Of a DNA stretch of 64,000 bases, positions 1 through 10,218 are shown piece by piece. Both the position numbers and the translations under genes were made by a program. The first letter of the stretch is position 1, and every line of letters begins with the position of its first letter. A model generated the notes under the pieces. It was given only the letters and a program-made list of their open reading frames with translations, had not been told where the DNA came from and did not search any database. The DNA is from JAXDAY01 sp034679345. GTDB taxonomy: Bacteria > Eisenbacteria > RBG-16-71-46 > CAIMUX01 > VGJL01. The DNA is taken from contig JAXDAY010000028.1 in NCBI GenBank assembly GCA_034679345.1, positions 124,001 through 188,000 on the forward strand. The letters are read 5' to 3'.

Positions 1-1
1 C

Positions 2-3000
2 GGCACCGCCTGCGCCGGCATCGCCGCTGCGATCTCGAACGGCATCGGAATCGCAGGGGTTGCCCCGGGAGCCCGGATCCTGCCGATCCGGATCGCCTAC
101 CACGCGCAGCAAGGAGATCGATTCTGGGTGACGACCGACGATTGGCTCTCGGATGGGATCGCCTGGGCCTACCAGCATGGGGCCGACGTCCTGAGCAACT
201 CCTGGGGATCGGGGGGACCGTCGGATCAGATCCACGCGGCGATCCGCGATGCCGTGACGCACGGCCGGGGCGGGCTCGGCGCCGTCGTCGTCTTCGCCGC
301 CGGGAACTCCTACAACCCCTCCCCTGCCTATCCCGCGATCTATCCCGAGACGATCTGCGTCGCGGCTACCACTCCATGCGACTCGCTCAAGGCCCCATGC
401 GATTCGACGCAGGCGGCTACGAGCTGCGACGGGGAATGGTGGTGGGGCAGCAACCATGGCCCTGGGACCGATCTCGCCGCTCCCGGAGTCCTGATCCCCG
501 CGACCGACATCCGCGGGGCCGACGGCTATGCCCCGGGCGATTACAATACGAGCTTCAACGGCACCTCCTCGGCCACGCCCCAGGTCGCGGGTCTCGCCGC
601 GCTTCTGATCTGCAAGTTCCCGCACTGGGAAGGCGCCGAGATCCGCTCGCGGATCGAGCAGACCTGCGACAAGGTGGGAGGCTACGCCTATGACGCCGCG
701 ACCGGGATCAGCGAGGAGCTGGGCCATGGCCGGATCAACATCTATCGCGCTCTCTCCGGCAAGCCGCAGGTCGAGTGGGGCCCGCGCCCCGATCACCCGA
801 GCGTTTACCGCGACGAGGGCGACGCCGAATCTCCGTATCCTCCAGCCTCCCACGAGTCGGCGGCCTTCGAATGGCTGGGCGATGAGTTCAGCCCGGAGGC
901 AGGTCCCGACGCCGCCGAGGATCCGGACGGGATCGGCAACCGCTCGGGACGCGACGCGTTCGACGACGGCGTGCGCTTCTTTCCGCCGTATGTCCCGGGA
1001 CAACCCGGACAGATCGAGGTGACCGTCTCGGTCGAGGACCCGAACGCCCCGCGCTACCTGCCGGGCCCGGACTCGCTTCGCATCGATGTCTGGTTCGACT
1101 GGGAGAGCGACGGGTCCTGGTCGCAGCCGCACGACTGGGTCGTGCAGAACTTCCGCGTGAATCCTCCCTCCTGGGGCGGCGCGCGCGAGCGGACGTTCAC
1201 GCTTCACTTCATGGTCCCCGATGCGCCGATCGGCTGGCATATCCAGGATGGCCAGGCGGGAAAGTTCCTGAACGTCCGCGCGCGCCTCACCTACCGAGAG
1301 ACCGTCTCCGCGTCGGACCAGGCGCTCGACGCCGGGGAGGTGGAAGATCATCGGTTCGTGAACTTCGTGGAGATGTTCGATCCCGGCGCGGGGCACATGA
1401 CCACTGTCCCGCAAGGATGCGACCCCTGGGAGTGGGTCAACGGAATCGCTCCCTGGCAGCCCCAGCCCTGCCCCGCGCCGTTCCTGCCGGATGGGGGATC
1501 GAACGGCTACATGACCGCCGCGATCTACAACCCGATCTACCAGGGCGATGCCAACGACGGGCTGCGGACCCCCTCGTTCGACCTGACCGAGATGACCGAG
1601 GCGTTCCTGCGCTTCGAGCACTCGGCGGTGGAGCTGATCACCGGCCGCGTCGCCGTCTACGTGGACGGCCTGCTCGACTCGGTCGTCGCGACCTATGTGA
1701 ACATCCCGACGACGCCGCCCGCCTGCGGTCTCGCCTTCACGGAGACGGTCGATCTCTCACCGTTCTGCGGCGACGGCTTCGACGATGTCTCGATCGCCTT
1801 CGAGGTCTACCACGACGAGCCGTGCGGCATCGCCTTCCCGTCGTACCAGGACTGGTTCATCGACAATGTCGTCGTCTGGGCGCAGGATCGGATCGCCCCC
1901 TCCGCCGTCGCCGTCGATGTGACCCCCACGGCGACGGAAAGCGCCGATCTCGGCTGGGACGCGCCGGGGGATGACGGAATGCTGCGCCGGGCTCAGCTCT
2001 ACAACATCCGCTACGCTCCGGAGGCGATCGACGCCTCCAGCTGGCGTCACGCGATGTGGCTGCGCCCCGACATGGCCTCCTTGCCGCTCCCCCAGCCCCC
2101 CGGAACTCGCGAGAGCGTGAACGTGCGCCGGCTCTCCCCGGGACTCCACCACTTCGCGGTCCGCACGCTCGATGAGGTGACGAACATCGCCTCGATCGCC
2201 GATGGAGGAGATAACCGCCCGCCCGACCAGACCGTGCCGGGCACCCAGACAATCGTCGAAGGCGACACCGTACGCTTCACGGTGACGGCGACCGATCCCG
2301 ACCATGATCCCCTCCTCCTCTATTCCGTCCAGCGTCCGTCCGGCTCGACTTATGCCGACAGCGGCAATGGCACGGCCGGCTTCGAATGGATCAGCCGTTC
2401 GAGCGATGTCGGCGAGCACGAGGTGATCCTCGTCGCGCGCGACCCCAACGGCGCGATCGATCGCGACACGGTCGCGGTGCGAGTCCTGCCGTTTGTGGCG
2501 CCCGACTTCGCCGACCACGACGCGGGCAACTGGCAGGCCTCGATGACCGATCAGGGGATCTTCGGATTCCTGGACGGGACGCACAGCGCCGGATCGGGAT
2601 TCGTCTATCCGAAGAACGGCGGCGCGAACCACCTCTACATCGGAGGTCTCTGGGCCGCGCAGAACGCCTCCTTCATCGCCAGTCGCGACTACGAAGCCGA
2701 CCCGGCAAAGGAATGGCGCGTATCGGTCGATCCGCCCGGGAGCATTCAGGTCGGACCGAACTACCACTCCGATCAGGACATCCGCTCGATCTACACCGAC
2801 GCCGGCGGATCGACCCCGATGGGAGTCCGGGTGAGCCAGGAGTCCTGGGCGTATTCCGCGCCCGATCTCGACGACTTCATCAGCACGCGGACCTGCATGA
2901 CGAACACCGGCCAGCAGGATCTTCAAGGGGTCTACGTCGGGCTCTTCATGGATTTCGACCTTGGCGGCGACGGTATTGACGATCGTGGATCGACCGACCC

Positions 3001-3673
3001 GGGCCGCGAGATGATCTACCTCACCGATCCTTCCGGGATCCACATCGGCGTGCGCCGTCTGCGCGCCGGAGGGGCGGAACCGCAAACCGCCAATATCACG
3101 TTCGTTCACAACCCGACCTTCGTCTACCCGAACCTGTACATTTCCGACGCCGACAAGTTCGCGTTCCTGAGCGCCGCCGACGGCGCCCACGCGGTATCGA
3201 CCGCCGCTTCCCCCAACGACTACAGCGTGCTCGTCAGCATCGGGCCATTCGATCTCGCGAGCGGCGAGACGATCGAGACCGCCTTCGCCATCGTCGGAGG
3301 GACGAGTCTCTCGGAACTGCAGCAGAACGCGGATCGGGCGCAGTTCGCGTACGCGGCGGAAGTGGCGGAGACGGCCGAGCCTGAGGCGGGGATCGCCCTC
3401 ACGAGGCTCCTGCCGAATCTGCCGAATCCCTTCCGGACCGAAACGGCGGTCCGCTTCGAGCTGGCGCAGACCGGCCCCGTGGCGGTCGATGTCTACGATG
3501 TCGCCGGACGGCGGGTGCGGAACCTCGTCTCCGGAACACGCGCCGCCGGCGCCCACGCGGTCGTCTGGGACCGCCGCGACGGCTCGGACCGCGAGGTCGG
3601 AAGCGGGGTGTACTTCCTTCGTCTGCGATCCATGGGGCGCACCGAATCGCGCCGGATCGTTCTCATGCGTTAG
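2..3673 (+). CDS. Secreted subtilisin-like (S8) serine protease, 5' end missing
   Basis: The reading frame is open from base 2, so the gene starts before the window. The first residues (GTACAGIAAA) are the stretch that follows the catalytic His in subtilases (HGTxxAG). The oxyanion Asn is in FAAGNS (about 310) and the catalytic Ser in NGTSSATP (Ser codon 566-568). The Asp and His parts lie outside the window. Long beta-rich ectodomains follow the protease, including a GEVEDH motif near 1335 and a cadherin/Ig-like segment near 2220-2500. The last 90 residues are a FlgD/T9SS-like sorting domain (NLPNPF, YDVAGRRV, GSGVYFLRL). It is probably exported and surface-attached or secreted by a C-terminal-signal pathway. 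The TAG stop is at 3671-3673. Confidence in the family is high; the substrate is unknown. Confidence 0.93.
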   Translation, partial: GTACAGIAAAISNGIGIAGVAPGARILPIRIAYHAQQGDRFWVTTDDWLSDGIAWAYQHGADVLSNSWGSGGPSDQIHAAIRDAVTHGRGGLGAVVVFAAGNSYNPSPAYPAIYPETICVAATTPCDSLKAPCDSTQAATSCDGEWWWGSNHGPGTDLAAPGVLIPATDIRGADGYAPGDYNTSFNGTSSATPQVAGLAALLICKFPHWEGAEIRSRIEQTCDKVGGYAYDAATGISEELGHGRINIYRALSGKPQVEWGPRPDHPSVYRDEGDAESPYPPASHESAAFEWLGDEFSPEAGPDAAEDPDGIGNRSGRDAFDDGVRFFPPYVPGQPGQIEVTVSVEDPNAPRYLPGPDSLRIDVWFDWESDGSWSQPHDWVVQNFRVNPPSWGGARERTFTLHFMVPDAPIGWHIQDGQAGKFLNVRARLTYRETVSASDQALDAGEVEDHRFVNFVEMFDPGAGHMTTVPQGCDPWEWVNGIAPWQPQPCPAPFLPDGGSNGYMTAAIYNPIYQGDANDGLRTPSFDLTEMTEAFLRFEHSAVELITGRVAVYVDGLLDSVVATYVNIPTTPPACGLAFTETVDLSPFCGDGFDDVSIAFEVYHDEPCGIAFPSYQDWFIDNVVVWAQDRIAPSAVAVDVTPTATESADLGWDAPGDDGMLRRAQLYNIRYAPEAIDASSWRHAMWLRPDMASLPLPQPPGTRESVNVRRLSPGLHHFAVRTLDEVTNIASIADGGDNRPPDQTVPGTQTIVEGDTVRFTVTATDPDHDPLLLYSVQRPSGSTYADSGNGTAGFEWISRSSDVGEHEVILVARDPNGAIDRDTVAVRVLPFVAPDFADHDAGNWQASMTDQGIFGFLDGTHSAGSGFVYPKNGGANHLYIGGLWAAQNASFIASRDYEADPAKEWRVSVDPPGSIQVGPNYHSDQDIRSIYTDAGGSTPMGVRVSQESWAYSAPDLDDFISTRTCMTNTGQQDLQGVYVGLFMDFDLGGDGIDDRGSTDPGREMIYLTDPSGIHIGVRRLRAGGAEPQTANITFVHNPTFVYPNLYISDADKFAFLSAADGAHAVSTAASPNDYSVLVSIGPFDLASGETIETAFAIVGGTSLSELQQNADRAQFAYAAEVAETAEPEAGIALTRLLPNLPNPFRTETAVRFELAQTGPVAVDVYDVAGRRVRNLVSGTRAAGAHAVVWDRRDGSDREVGSGVYFLRLRSMGRTESRRIVLMR

Positions 3674-3816
3674 GGCGAGATCGATTCTTCGCTGCGCGCA
3701 TGCGCGCCGTCCGCGGCATCTGCGGGCGGCGCGCCCGTCTGATCTTCCCGCTTCCGCAGTCCATCCTCCGGTGCGACCATTCGGTCGAGCCCCGTGAGCC
3801 GGGCAGGAGAACCCAA

Positions 3817-4677
3817 ATGGCGAAGCGTCACATCGCATCGATCATCCTTCCATGCATCCTCCTCGCTTCGCAGGCGGTCGCGCAGCCGGCGCATCGCGCC
3901 GACGGAGCTTCATCGCCCCCCAAGGGCCTCTACCTGGGAGTCGATCTGGGAGTCGTGCTGCTCGACGACAGATCCGGAATCGGGCTCGACGGCGGCGGCC
4001 CGGAGCGGATCGACGCCTACATGCGCGCGATCCCGGGGCGATTCGAGGCGCTCTCGGAGAGACTGGGCGGGGCGTTCACCATTGACGGCGATGCCGGAGG
4101 CTACGCCGTCGATGCCGCCGTCACATTCGGGCTGGCCGCCGGCTACCAGTTCCGCCCGGGCTGGTTGGCGCGCGTCGACATCGCCTCTTATCTCGCGGAG
4201 GTGACCGCCGCCTTCCCGTTGACCGTGCAGACCGATCAAGGGCCGCAGCAGGCATCCGGAGTCGTCTCGACGGACGTCCGGGGCATCCTCGCCGACCTCT
4301 CGATCCGAAAGCAGTGGAGGATTCGCCTCTACCGCCCGGAGATCGGCGCCGGAATCCGCCTTCATCGCGTATCTCCGGAGGAGACGCTTGCCGAGATCGC
4401 GGGGATCGGCTTCTTCGTCGATCGAGCCGACGCGCAGAACGACTTCTCGCCAATGGCGCAGGTGGGGCTCAGCCGCGCGTTCGGCGAACGGATCCGCGTC
4501 GGCGTCGAGGGGATCTTTGCGGGGCGTTCGCTCCGAGAGACCGGCGGAGGAGAGCGCTGGGCCCTTGAGCCCGAGATCCGGCTGACCGGGAGCTTCTCCC
4601 TCGACGGCCCGAAGGAGCCGGGCCCCCCGAAGAGCCCGAGCCGGCCCGGCGGGGCCCCGGACGGTTCCTCGGACTAG
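3817..4677 (+). CDS. Predicted outer-membrane beta-barrel protein
   Basis: A 286-residue protein. I chose the ATG at 3817 because a Shine-Dalgarno-like GCAGGAGA ends seven bases before it and a clean Sec signal peptide follows ([20 protein letters not shown], cut near AVAQ). Upstream in-frame starts would bury the signal. The mature part alternates hydrophobic and polar residues, with Gly/aromatic-rich strands ([41 protein letters not shown]) typical of an eight- to twelve-stranded porin-like barrel. The C-terminal 25 residues are Pro/Gly-rich. Its stop overlaps the convergent asnS stop by four bases. I do not recognise a specific family; OmpA-like or PorT-like barrels are possible. Confidence 0.75.
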   Translation: MAKRHIASIILPCILLASQAVAQPAHRADGASSPPKGLYLGVDLGVVLLDDRSGIGLDGGGPERIDAYMRAIPGRFEALSERLGGAFTIDGDAGGYAVDAAVTFGLAAGYQFRPGWLARVDIASYLAEVTAAFPLTVQTDQGPQQASGVVSTDVRGILADLSIRKQWRIRLYRPEIGAGIRLHRVSPEETLAEIAGIGFFVDRADAQNDFSPMAQVGLSRAFGERIRVGVEGIFAGRSLRETGGGERWALEPEIRLTGSFSLDGPKEPGPPKSPSRPGGAPDGSSD

Positions 4678-6071
4678 AACTCCGCGCTCTTCGGCGCGCG
4701 CGGGAAGGGGATCACGTCGCGGATGTTGCCGATTCCCGTCGCGTAGACCAGCGCTCGATCGAAACCGAGACCGAAGCCCGCGTGCGGAACGGTGCCGTAG
4801 CGCCGCAGGTCGCGGTACCACCAGTAGCTTTCCTTGTTGAGCTTCATCTCATCGATCCGGCGGTCGAGCACGTCGAGACGCTCCTCGCGCTGGCTTCCCC
4901 CGACGATCTCCCCGATTCCGGGGGCGAGAACATCCATCGCGGCGACGGTTCTGCCGTCGTCGTTCTGGCGCATGTAGAACGCCTTGATCTCTCTGGGATA
5001 GTTCATCACGACGACCGGACGGCCCACCAGCTCCTCGGTCAGATAGCGCTCGTGCTCGGACTGGAGATCGACTCCCCAGCGCACGGGGTACTCGAATGAC
5101 CTGCCCGACTTCTCGAGCGCCTCGATCGCCGCGCCGTATTCCATTCGTTCGAAGCTTGCCGCGATGAACCTCTCGAGACGGCCGATGCAGTCCTTGTCGA
5201 TCCGCTCGGCGAAAAAAGCCATGTCGTCGGATCTCTCCTCGAGGACGGCGCGGAAAACGAAGCGCAGGAACTCCTCCGCCAGGGTCGCGAGATCGTCGAG
5301 ATCCGCGAAGGCGATCTCGGGCTCGACCATCCAGAACTCGGCCAGGTGGCGGCTCGTATTCGAGTTCTCCGCGCGGAACGTCGGGCCAAACGTGTAGACG
5401 CGCGTGAGCGCGAGGCAGTAGGCCTCCACGTTCAGCTGCCCCGAGACGGTGAGAAACGACTGCCGGCCGAAGAAGTCCTGCGAGTGGTCGATCGCGCCCT
5501 CCGGCGTCCGGGGAAGATTCGCCAGATCGAGGGTGGAGACGCGGAAGAGCTCGCCGGCTCCCTCCGCATCGCTCGCCGTGATGATCGGCGTATGGATCCA
5601 GTAGAAGCCGCGCTCGTGGAAGAAGCGATGGATCGCCATCGCCATGCAGTGCCGCACCCGCGCCATCGCCCCGAATGTGTTGGTCCGCGGACGCAGATGC
5701 GCCACCTCGCGGAGGTATTCGAAGGTATGCGGCTTCGGCGTGATCGGGTATCTGTCGGGATCGTCGACCCACCCCACGACGCGAAGCGAGGAGACGGCGA
5801 TCTCGACGCTCTGGCCCGCGCCGGCGGAGGCGACAAGCTCCCCCTCGGCGACGATCGCGCAGCCGCTCGTCAGCTTCTGGATCTCGCTCTCATAGTTCCC
5901 GAGCGCGCCGGGCGCGACGAGCTGGATCGGCGCGAAACAGCTCCCGTCGCTCAGGTGGATGAAGGAAACGCCCGACTTCGAATCGCGGCGTGTCCGCACC
6001 CATCCCTTGACCGTGACCCGGCTCCCGACCTGGATCTTCCCGGAGAGCAATGCGGCGACCGTCGCATCCAT
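4674..6071 (-). CDS. asnS: Asparaginyl-tRNA synthetase
   Basis: A 465-residue class IIb aminoacyl-tRNA synthetase that charges tRNA-Asn in the cytoplasm. The N-terminal OB fold spans about residues 18-105 ([14 protein letters not shown]). Class II motif 2 is visible around [19 protein letters not shown]. Motif 3 ([10 protein letters not shown]) lies near the C-terminus, followed by the typical IRDVIPFPR ending. VSGQLNVE and the MVEPE segment match AsnRS rather than AspRS. Length is normal for the family. It lies 98 bases downstream of the PfkB-type kinase on the same strand, so the two may share a transcript. Confidence 0.97.
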   Translation of the reverse strand: MDATVAALLSGKIQVGSRVTVKGWVRTRRDSKSGVSFIHLSDGSCFAPIQLVAPGALGNYESEIQKLTSGCAIVAEGELVASAGAGQSVEIAVSSLRVVGWVDDPDRYPITPKPHTFEYLREVAHLRPRTNTFGAMARVRHCMAMAIHRFFHERGFYWIHTPIITASDAEGAGELFRVSTLDLANLPRTPEGAIDHSQDFFGRQSFLTVSGQLNVEAYCLALTRVYTFGPTFRAENSNTSRHLAEFWMVEPEIAFADLDDLATLAEEFLRFVFRAVLEERSDDMAFFAERIDKDCIGRLERFIAASFERMEYGAAIEALEKSGRSFEYPVRWGVDLQSEHERYLTEELVGRPVVVMNYPREIKAFYMRQNDDGRTVAAMDVLAPGIGEIVGGSQREERLDVLDRRIDEMKLNKESYWWYRDLRRYGTVPHAGFGLGFDRALVYATGIGNIRDVIPFPRAPKSAEF

Positions 6072-6169
6072 CGTGCGCTTCCCCCTTTTCGCGGAGATGA
6101 GGCCGGAGCGGATCGAGGCCGCCCGGCCGAGGCATGTCGCGGGATTCTACACGCGCCCACCGAGGGGCT

Positions 6170-7135
6170 TCAACCCGCCGGAGCCCTCCGCGTCGCCTCC
6201 CTCCGGAAGCGATCCACCTCCTCCAGGCTTCTCGGAATCGCCTCTCGCCCGCCCAGCGCGCGACACTTCATGGCCGCCACGGCGTTCGAGAAGTCGATCG
6301 TCTCGCGCAACTCCATTCCCTGGAGGCAGCCGATGACGAAGGCGCCGTGGAAGACATCGCCCGCCCCCGTCGTGTCGACCACCTCGACGCGATAGCCCGG
6401 GAAGCGCTCGACGCGTCCATCAATCCGGGCGACGGCTCCCGCCGCCCCCTGGGTGACGACGATCCACGCCCCGCGCGAGCGCTCCTCTAGAATTCGCATC
6501 CCCTCCGCGAGATCCGTCGACCCCGTCGCAAGCCGGGGGAAGCCGGCCCCCGTGATGGCGACATCGATCATGGGGAGCAGCTCATCGAAGCCGGCGCGCG
6601 TGGCTTCCAGATCCGCGATCACCGGCATGCCCATCTCCTTCGCCGCTCGGGCCGCGGGCGCCGAGGCGAGTGGGTTCTGCGCATCAGTGTAGAAGATCCG
6701 CGCGGAGGAGACGATCGATCGGTCGACCTCGTTGGCCTCGAGCGGCATCCCTTCGCTTCGTCCCCAGACGATCGTCCTCTCCCCACTTCCCTCCTCCACG
6801 AGGATGAAGGCCCGCTGCGTCAATCCGCCTCGCCGCACGCAGCATCCGGCCGTGTCGACTCCTTCGGCGCGCAGCCCATCGAGGATGATCTCCCCTTCCG
6901 GATCGTCCCCGAGCCCTCCCATGTAGCGCGCTCTGCGTCCCAATCGCGCGATCGTCACCATCGCCGTCGCCGTCCGGCCTCCACCCTGCCGGGAGTACTC
7001 CGTGAACTTGACCTTCTCCCCGGGCGATGGATGGCGCGGGATCCGCGCAAGATGATCGATCGCGTTGCCGCCGAGTCCGACAACGTCGTAGAGTCGATCC
7101 AGGGGTAGATCGAGCGGGAACTTCGTGGATCCCAT
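6170..7135 (-). CDS. PfkB-family carbohydrate/nucleoside kinase
   Basis: A 321-residue ribokinase-like enzyme that uses ATP to phosphorylate a sugar or nucleoside. The N-terminal substrate-binding part has GLGGNAIDHLA and RQGGGRTATAMV (PfkB signature 1 region). The C-terminal signature 2 is intact in DTTGAGDVFHGAF, with the catalytic base Asp in GAGD. Length is typical. The start ATG at 7135 gives a family-like N-terminus. The substrate cannot be read from sequence; ribokinase-, fructokinase- and adenosine-kinase-like members all look similar here. It is divergent from the lipoprotein gene at 7301 and precedes asnS on its own strand. Confidence 0.92.
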   Translation of the reverse strand: MGSTKFPLDLPLDRLYDVVGLGGNAIDHLARIPRHPSPGEKVKFTEYSRQGGGRTATAMVTIARLGRRARYMGGLGDDPEGEIILDGLRAEGVDTAGCCVRRGGLTQRAFILVEEGSGERTIVWGRSEGMPLEANEVDRSIVSSARIFYTDAQNPLASAPAARAAKEMGMPVIADLEATRAGFDELLPMIDVAITGAGFPRLATGSTDLAEGMRILEERSRGAWIVVTQGAAGAVARIDGRVERFPGYRVEVVDTTGAGDVFHGAFVIGCLQGMELRETIDFSNAVAAMKCRALGGREAIPRSLEEVDRFRREATRRAPAG

Positions 7136-7300
7136 CGCGGTTCACCTCATCCCGCCGAGCCGCGGAGATGGCGGCCGGCGCGCTCCCGGATCCTACCCGA
7201 TCCGTCTTCGCGGCCGCACGCCCCCTTGCGTCCTCGGGCCGCGCGCCTCAGAATCCGCTCTCCGGAATCGCGTTCCTCTGCCGGCGCGCGGAAGGGAAGG

Positions 7301-8758
7301 ATGATGGGGACGATTCGGCTCTGGCCGCCGGGCCTGCCGGCCCTCCTCTCGGCGGTCATGATCTGCGGGGCGGGTTGCGGGGATGACTCGACGCGCCCCG
7401 AGCCCTCGTTTGACTCGATCCCGCCCGCGGCCGTGACCGACCTGACAGTCACCGCGGCAGGACCGCTCGCCGTGAGCCTGCGATGGACCGCCCCGGGCGA
7501 CGACGGGATGGAGGGAAGAGCGGCGGTCGCCGATCTCCGCTACTCGCTCGAGACGATCGGCGAGGCGAGCTGGTCCGCCGCCACACGTGTCGCGGGCGTG
7601 CCCGCGCCAAGCGTCGCCGGATCGATCGACTCCTTCACGGTCGCCGGCCTCATCCCGGACACCCTGTACCACTTCGCCGTGAAGATTCTCGACGATGAGT
7701 CGAACGCATCGCCCCTCTCGAATCCGGTCAGCGCGCGCACCGATCCGGCGAATCCGGACGGTCGCTGGAGCGGCCGCTTCGGGGAGCCGCCAGGCGGAGA
7801 AGGGATGAACGGCAGCGTCCTGGACCTCATCGGCTTCGGGAACGAGGTCATCGCCGGCGGCGGGTTCACAGCGGCGGGCGGGAACGGCGCCAGCCGCATC
7901 GCGGCCTGGAACGGCTCGAGCTGGCGGGCGCTCGGAAGCGGCGTCAGCGCCGATCCGGTGCCCGGAATCCTCGTCCTCGCCCTCTTCGAGGGCGATCTGA
8001 TCGTGGGCGGTCGATTCCAGGACGCGGGGGGCGTCGCCAGCTCGCGCATCGCGCGCTGGGACGGCTCCGCCTGGGATGCCTTGGGCATGGGCGTCAACGG
8101 TCCCGTCACCGCGCTCGTCGTCTTCGAAGGAGATCTCATCGTGGCAGGCGCCTTCAGCGAGGCGGGCGGCGTGGCGGCGAATCGGCTGGCTCGCTGGGAC
8201 GGCGCGTCCTGGAGTCCCTTCGGAGCGGGAGCGAACGGAAACATCCACTCGTTCTTGGTCGATGACGGAGCCCTCATCGCAGGCGGCGCGTTCACGCAGA
8301 TCGGCGGCGCGACCGCGAACAGGATCGCACGCTGGGACGGCGTCTCCTGGTCTTCCCTCGGCGGCGGAACCGACGGCACCGTCTGGGCGATCGCCTCGTA
8401 CGAGGGAGATCTCGTGATCGCCGGGGAGTTCGAATCGGCCGGCTCGATTGCGGCGGGTCACATCGCCCGATGGAACGGCTCGAGCTGGTCGCCTCTCGGA
8501 TCGGGCCCCCAAGGTCCGGTCTTCGCGCTCGAGTCCTACCACGGGGACCTGATCGCCGGGGGCCGGTTCGAGGCCGCGGGTGGAGTCCCCGCTTCGGGAA
8601 TCGCCCGCTGGAACGGTAGTTCCTGGAGCGCCATGGGGTCGGGGGTGAATGGCGACGTGCACACTCTCTCGGCCCGGGGGGACACGCTCTGGGTCGGCGG
8701 CGCCTTCAGGCGGGCGGGCGATGGGGCATCGCTTCACATCGCGTCCTGGTCGGATTGA
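7301..8758 (+). CDS. Lipoprotein with fibronectin-like domain and seven-repeat beta-propeller
   Basis: About 485 residues. Either ATG (7301 or 7304) follows a GGGAAGG ribosome-binding stretch. The N-terminus is a lipoprotein signal with lipobox CGAGC, so the protein is probably lipid-anchored outside the inner membrane. A fibronectin-III-like domain follows (PPAAVTDLTV, LRWTAPGDDG, LYHFAVKIL). From about residue 165 to the end there are seven consecutive repeats of about 41-42 residues with the pattern 'G-x-L-I-x-G-G-x-F-x-x-A-G-G-...-R-I-A-R-W-[DN]-G-x-x-W'. These most simply fold as a seven-bladed propeller. The repeats are also visible in the DNA (recurring cgctgggacgg, aacggctcgagctgg). 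Function unknown; binding or scaffolding is likely. Confidence 0.85.
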   Translation: MMGTIRLWPPGLPALLSAVMICGAGCGDDSTRPEPSFDSIPPAAVTDLTVTAAGPLAVSLRWTAPGDDGMEGRAAVADLRYSLETIGEASWSAATRVAGVPAPSVAGSIDSFTVAGLIPDTLYHFAVKILDDESNASPLSNPVSARTDPANPDGRWSGRFGEPPGGEGMNGSVLDLIGFGNEVIAGGGFTAAGGNGASRIAAWNGSSWRALGSGVSADPVPGILVLALFEGDLIVGGRFQDAGGVASSRIARWDGSAWDALGMGVNGPVTALVVFEGDLIVAGAFSEAGGVAANRLARWDGASWSPFGAGANGNIHSFLVDDGALIAGGAFTQIGGATANRIARWDGVSWSSLGGGTDGTVWAIASYEGDLVIAGEFESAGSIAAGHIARWNGSSWSPLGSGPQGPVFALESYHGDLIAGGRFEAAGGVPASGIARWNGSSWSAMGSGVNGDVHTLSARGDTLWVGGAFRRAGDGASLHIASWSD

Positions 8759-8770
8759 TCTCTCGCCCGC

Positions 8771-10012
8771 TCAAGGAAGCATTCCGTGCGATCGGTACCA
8801 GTCGAGCGCCGCGCGCACGGCCTGGCGCACCCGAGTGCGCGGCATGCCGAGCTCCTTCGCCGCGAGACTGCCGTCCACCGGTTGCGAGTATCGAAGCATC
8901 CTGAGACCGTGTGCGGGGAAGGCGGCCCATCGAGCGCGCGCGAGCCAGGCGACGAGCTCGGTGGCGATCGACACAGTCTCGGCCATGGCCATCGGAATTG
9001 CGATCCGCGGAGGAGATTGCCCCGCCTCCCGCGCGATCATGGCCAGGAACTCACGGACCTCCATCTCCTCACCGCGAAGAATGTAACGCTGGGCTGTTCT
9101 TCCCCTCTCGGCGGCCCTCACGTGCCCCTCACCGAGATCAGTCGCGGCGATCGCATCCATCCGGCCGGGCAGAAAGAAGGGCATCCTTCCCTGGGCCACG
9201 GGGATCATCAGCCGGCCCGTCGTGCGATGGGCGTCGCCCGCGCCGACCACCATTGTCGGGTTCAGGATAACGACCGGCAGTCCCTCGTTCGCCGCCCGCA
9301 CGACGGCCGCCTCCATCCTGCGCTTGCACTCGAAGTAGGGAGAGGGATCCGGGGCGAGGTCGTAGCGGTCCGTCTCCCGGGCGAGGCCGTCGGCCCGGGC
9401 CCCCGGCTCGCTGCCGCGCGGCCGTCCGATCGTCGTCACGCTGCTCGTGTAGACGATCCGCCTGAGTCCGGCGAGCCTGCGGCACTCCTCCAGCGAGGGG
9501 TGAAGAGACGCGTTGAGCCTTCCCTCCCGCGCGAGCTGCGCCAGGACCGGATTCGCAAGGCGCGCGCGGATCTCCTCGGCCCGTTCCGGCTGGCTGCGCG
9601 AGACGTGGGCGGCCATCTCGGCCTGCTCGATCGCGACGAGATCGGCGCGCTTGACACGAAACTCGAGGAGCTCCTTCGGAACGCGCTCGCGGCAGATCGC
9701 GAGCAACGCCTCGGTCTGCGCCTCCGCGCGGCGGACGAAGCCGCCCATCCCGAAGTGCCGCGAGGGATACGGGGCGGCGGCGTGGAAGAGCAGATCCACA
9801 CCCTCGAGCGCCGATCGGACCGAGTCGGGCTCCTCGATTCGTCCGACGCGAATCTCCGAATCGACCCCCTCGAGGGCCGGATGGGGCCCGGGACTGCGCG
9901 AGAGGACGCGGACGGAGCAGCCGCGCGCGAGGAGCGAGCGGACGATGTGCGATCCGATCAGGCCCGTCCCGCCGAGGACGAGAGCGCGCATCCCGCTCAA
10001 GAGCTCCGGCAT
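8771..10012 (-). CDS. NAD(P)-dependent epimerase/dehydratase-family protein (extended SDR)
   Basis: A 413-residue extended short-chain dehydrogenase/reductase. The Rossmann motif is LVLGGTGLIG (about 11-20), HAAAPYPS is the second cofactor loop, and the Ser/Tyr/Lys triad is in YTSSVTT and YFECK (Tyr226, Lys230). The later ILNPTMVVGAGD matches HpnA/dihydroflavonol-reductase-like enzymes. Residues about 106-180 form an extra charged, helical segment between the third strand and the catalytic Ser strand that is not usual in this family, so the protein is about 75 residues too long. It is divergent from the S9 peptidase. The substrate is unknown; a sugar nucleotide or polyprenoid-linked group is possible. 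Confidence 0.85.
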   Translation of the reverse strand: MPELLSGMRALVLGGTGLIGSHIVRSLLARGCSVRVLSRSPGPHPALEGVDSEIRVGRIEEPDSVRSALEGVDLLFHAAAPYPSRHFGMGGFVRRAEAQTEALLAICRERVPKELLEFRVKRADLVAIEQAEMAAHVSRSQPERAEEIRARLANPVLAQLAREGRLNASLHPSLEECRRLAGLRRIVYTSSVTTIGRPRGSEPGARADGLARETDRYDLAPDPSPYFECKRRMEAAVVRAANEGLPVVILNPTMVVGAGDAHRTTGRLMIPVAQGRMPFFLPGRMDAIAATDLGEGHVRAAERGRTAQRYILRGEEMEVREFLAMIAREAGQSPPRIAIPMAMAETVSIATELVAWLARARWAAFPAHGLRMLRYSQPVDGSLAAKELGMPRTRVRQAVRAALDWYRSHGMLP

Positions 10013-10218
10013 CCGTTCGCCTCCTCACCGGTCGCGGACCGGTCGCGCGGGCCCTCCAATCGCCTGGACTCGCGCACGCGCGATTATGGCCCGTCGCGGA
10101 GGATCTCGAAAGGGTCCTCGCTCCCGACTGGCGGCGCGCCGATCCCGGGGGTAGAGTCCCCCCGTGCCTCGTTTCTCGCGGCCCAAGGCCGCGAGAGCGT
10201 GTCTGAAGGAGGTGCCCG

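Noticed and set aside
1757..3838. 693-codon open frame on the minus strand
   Set aside because: It lies opposite the subtilase gene, is Arg/Asp/Val-rich without any family motif, and is a GC-driven antisense shadow.
7800..8758. Repeated DNA motifs that could suggest a tandem or CRISPR-like array
   Set aside because: The repeats are in frame at 41-42 codon spacing and encode beta-propeller blades, so they are protein repeats.
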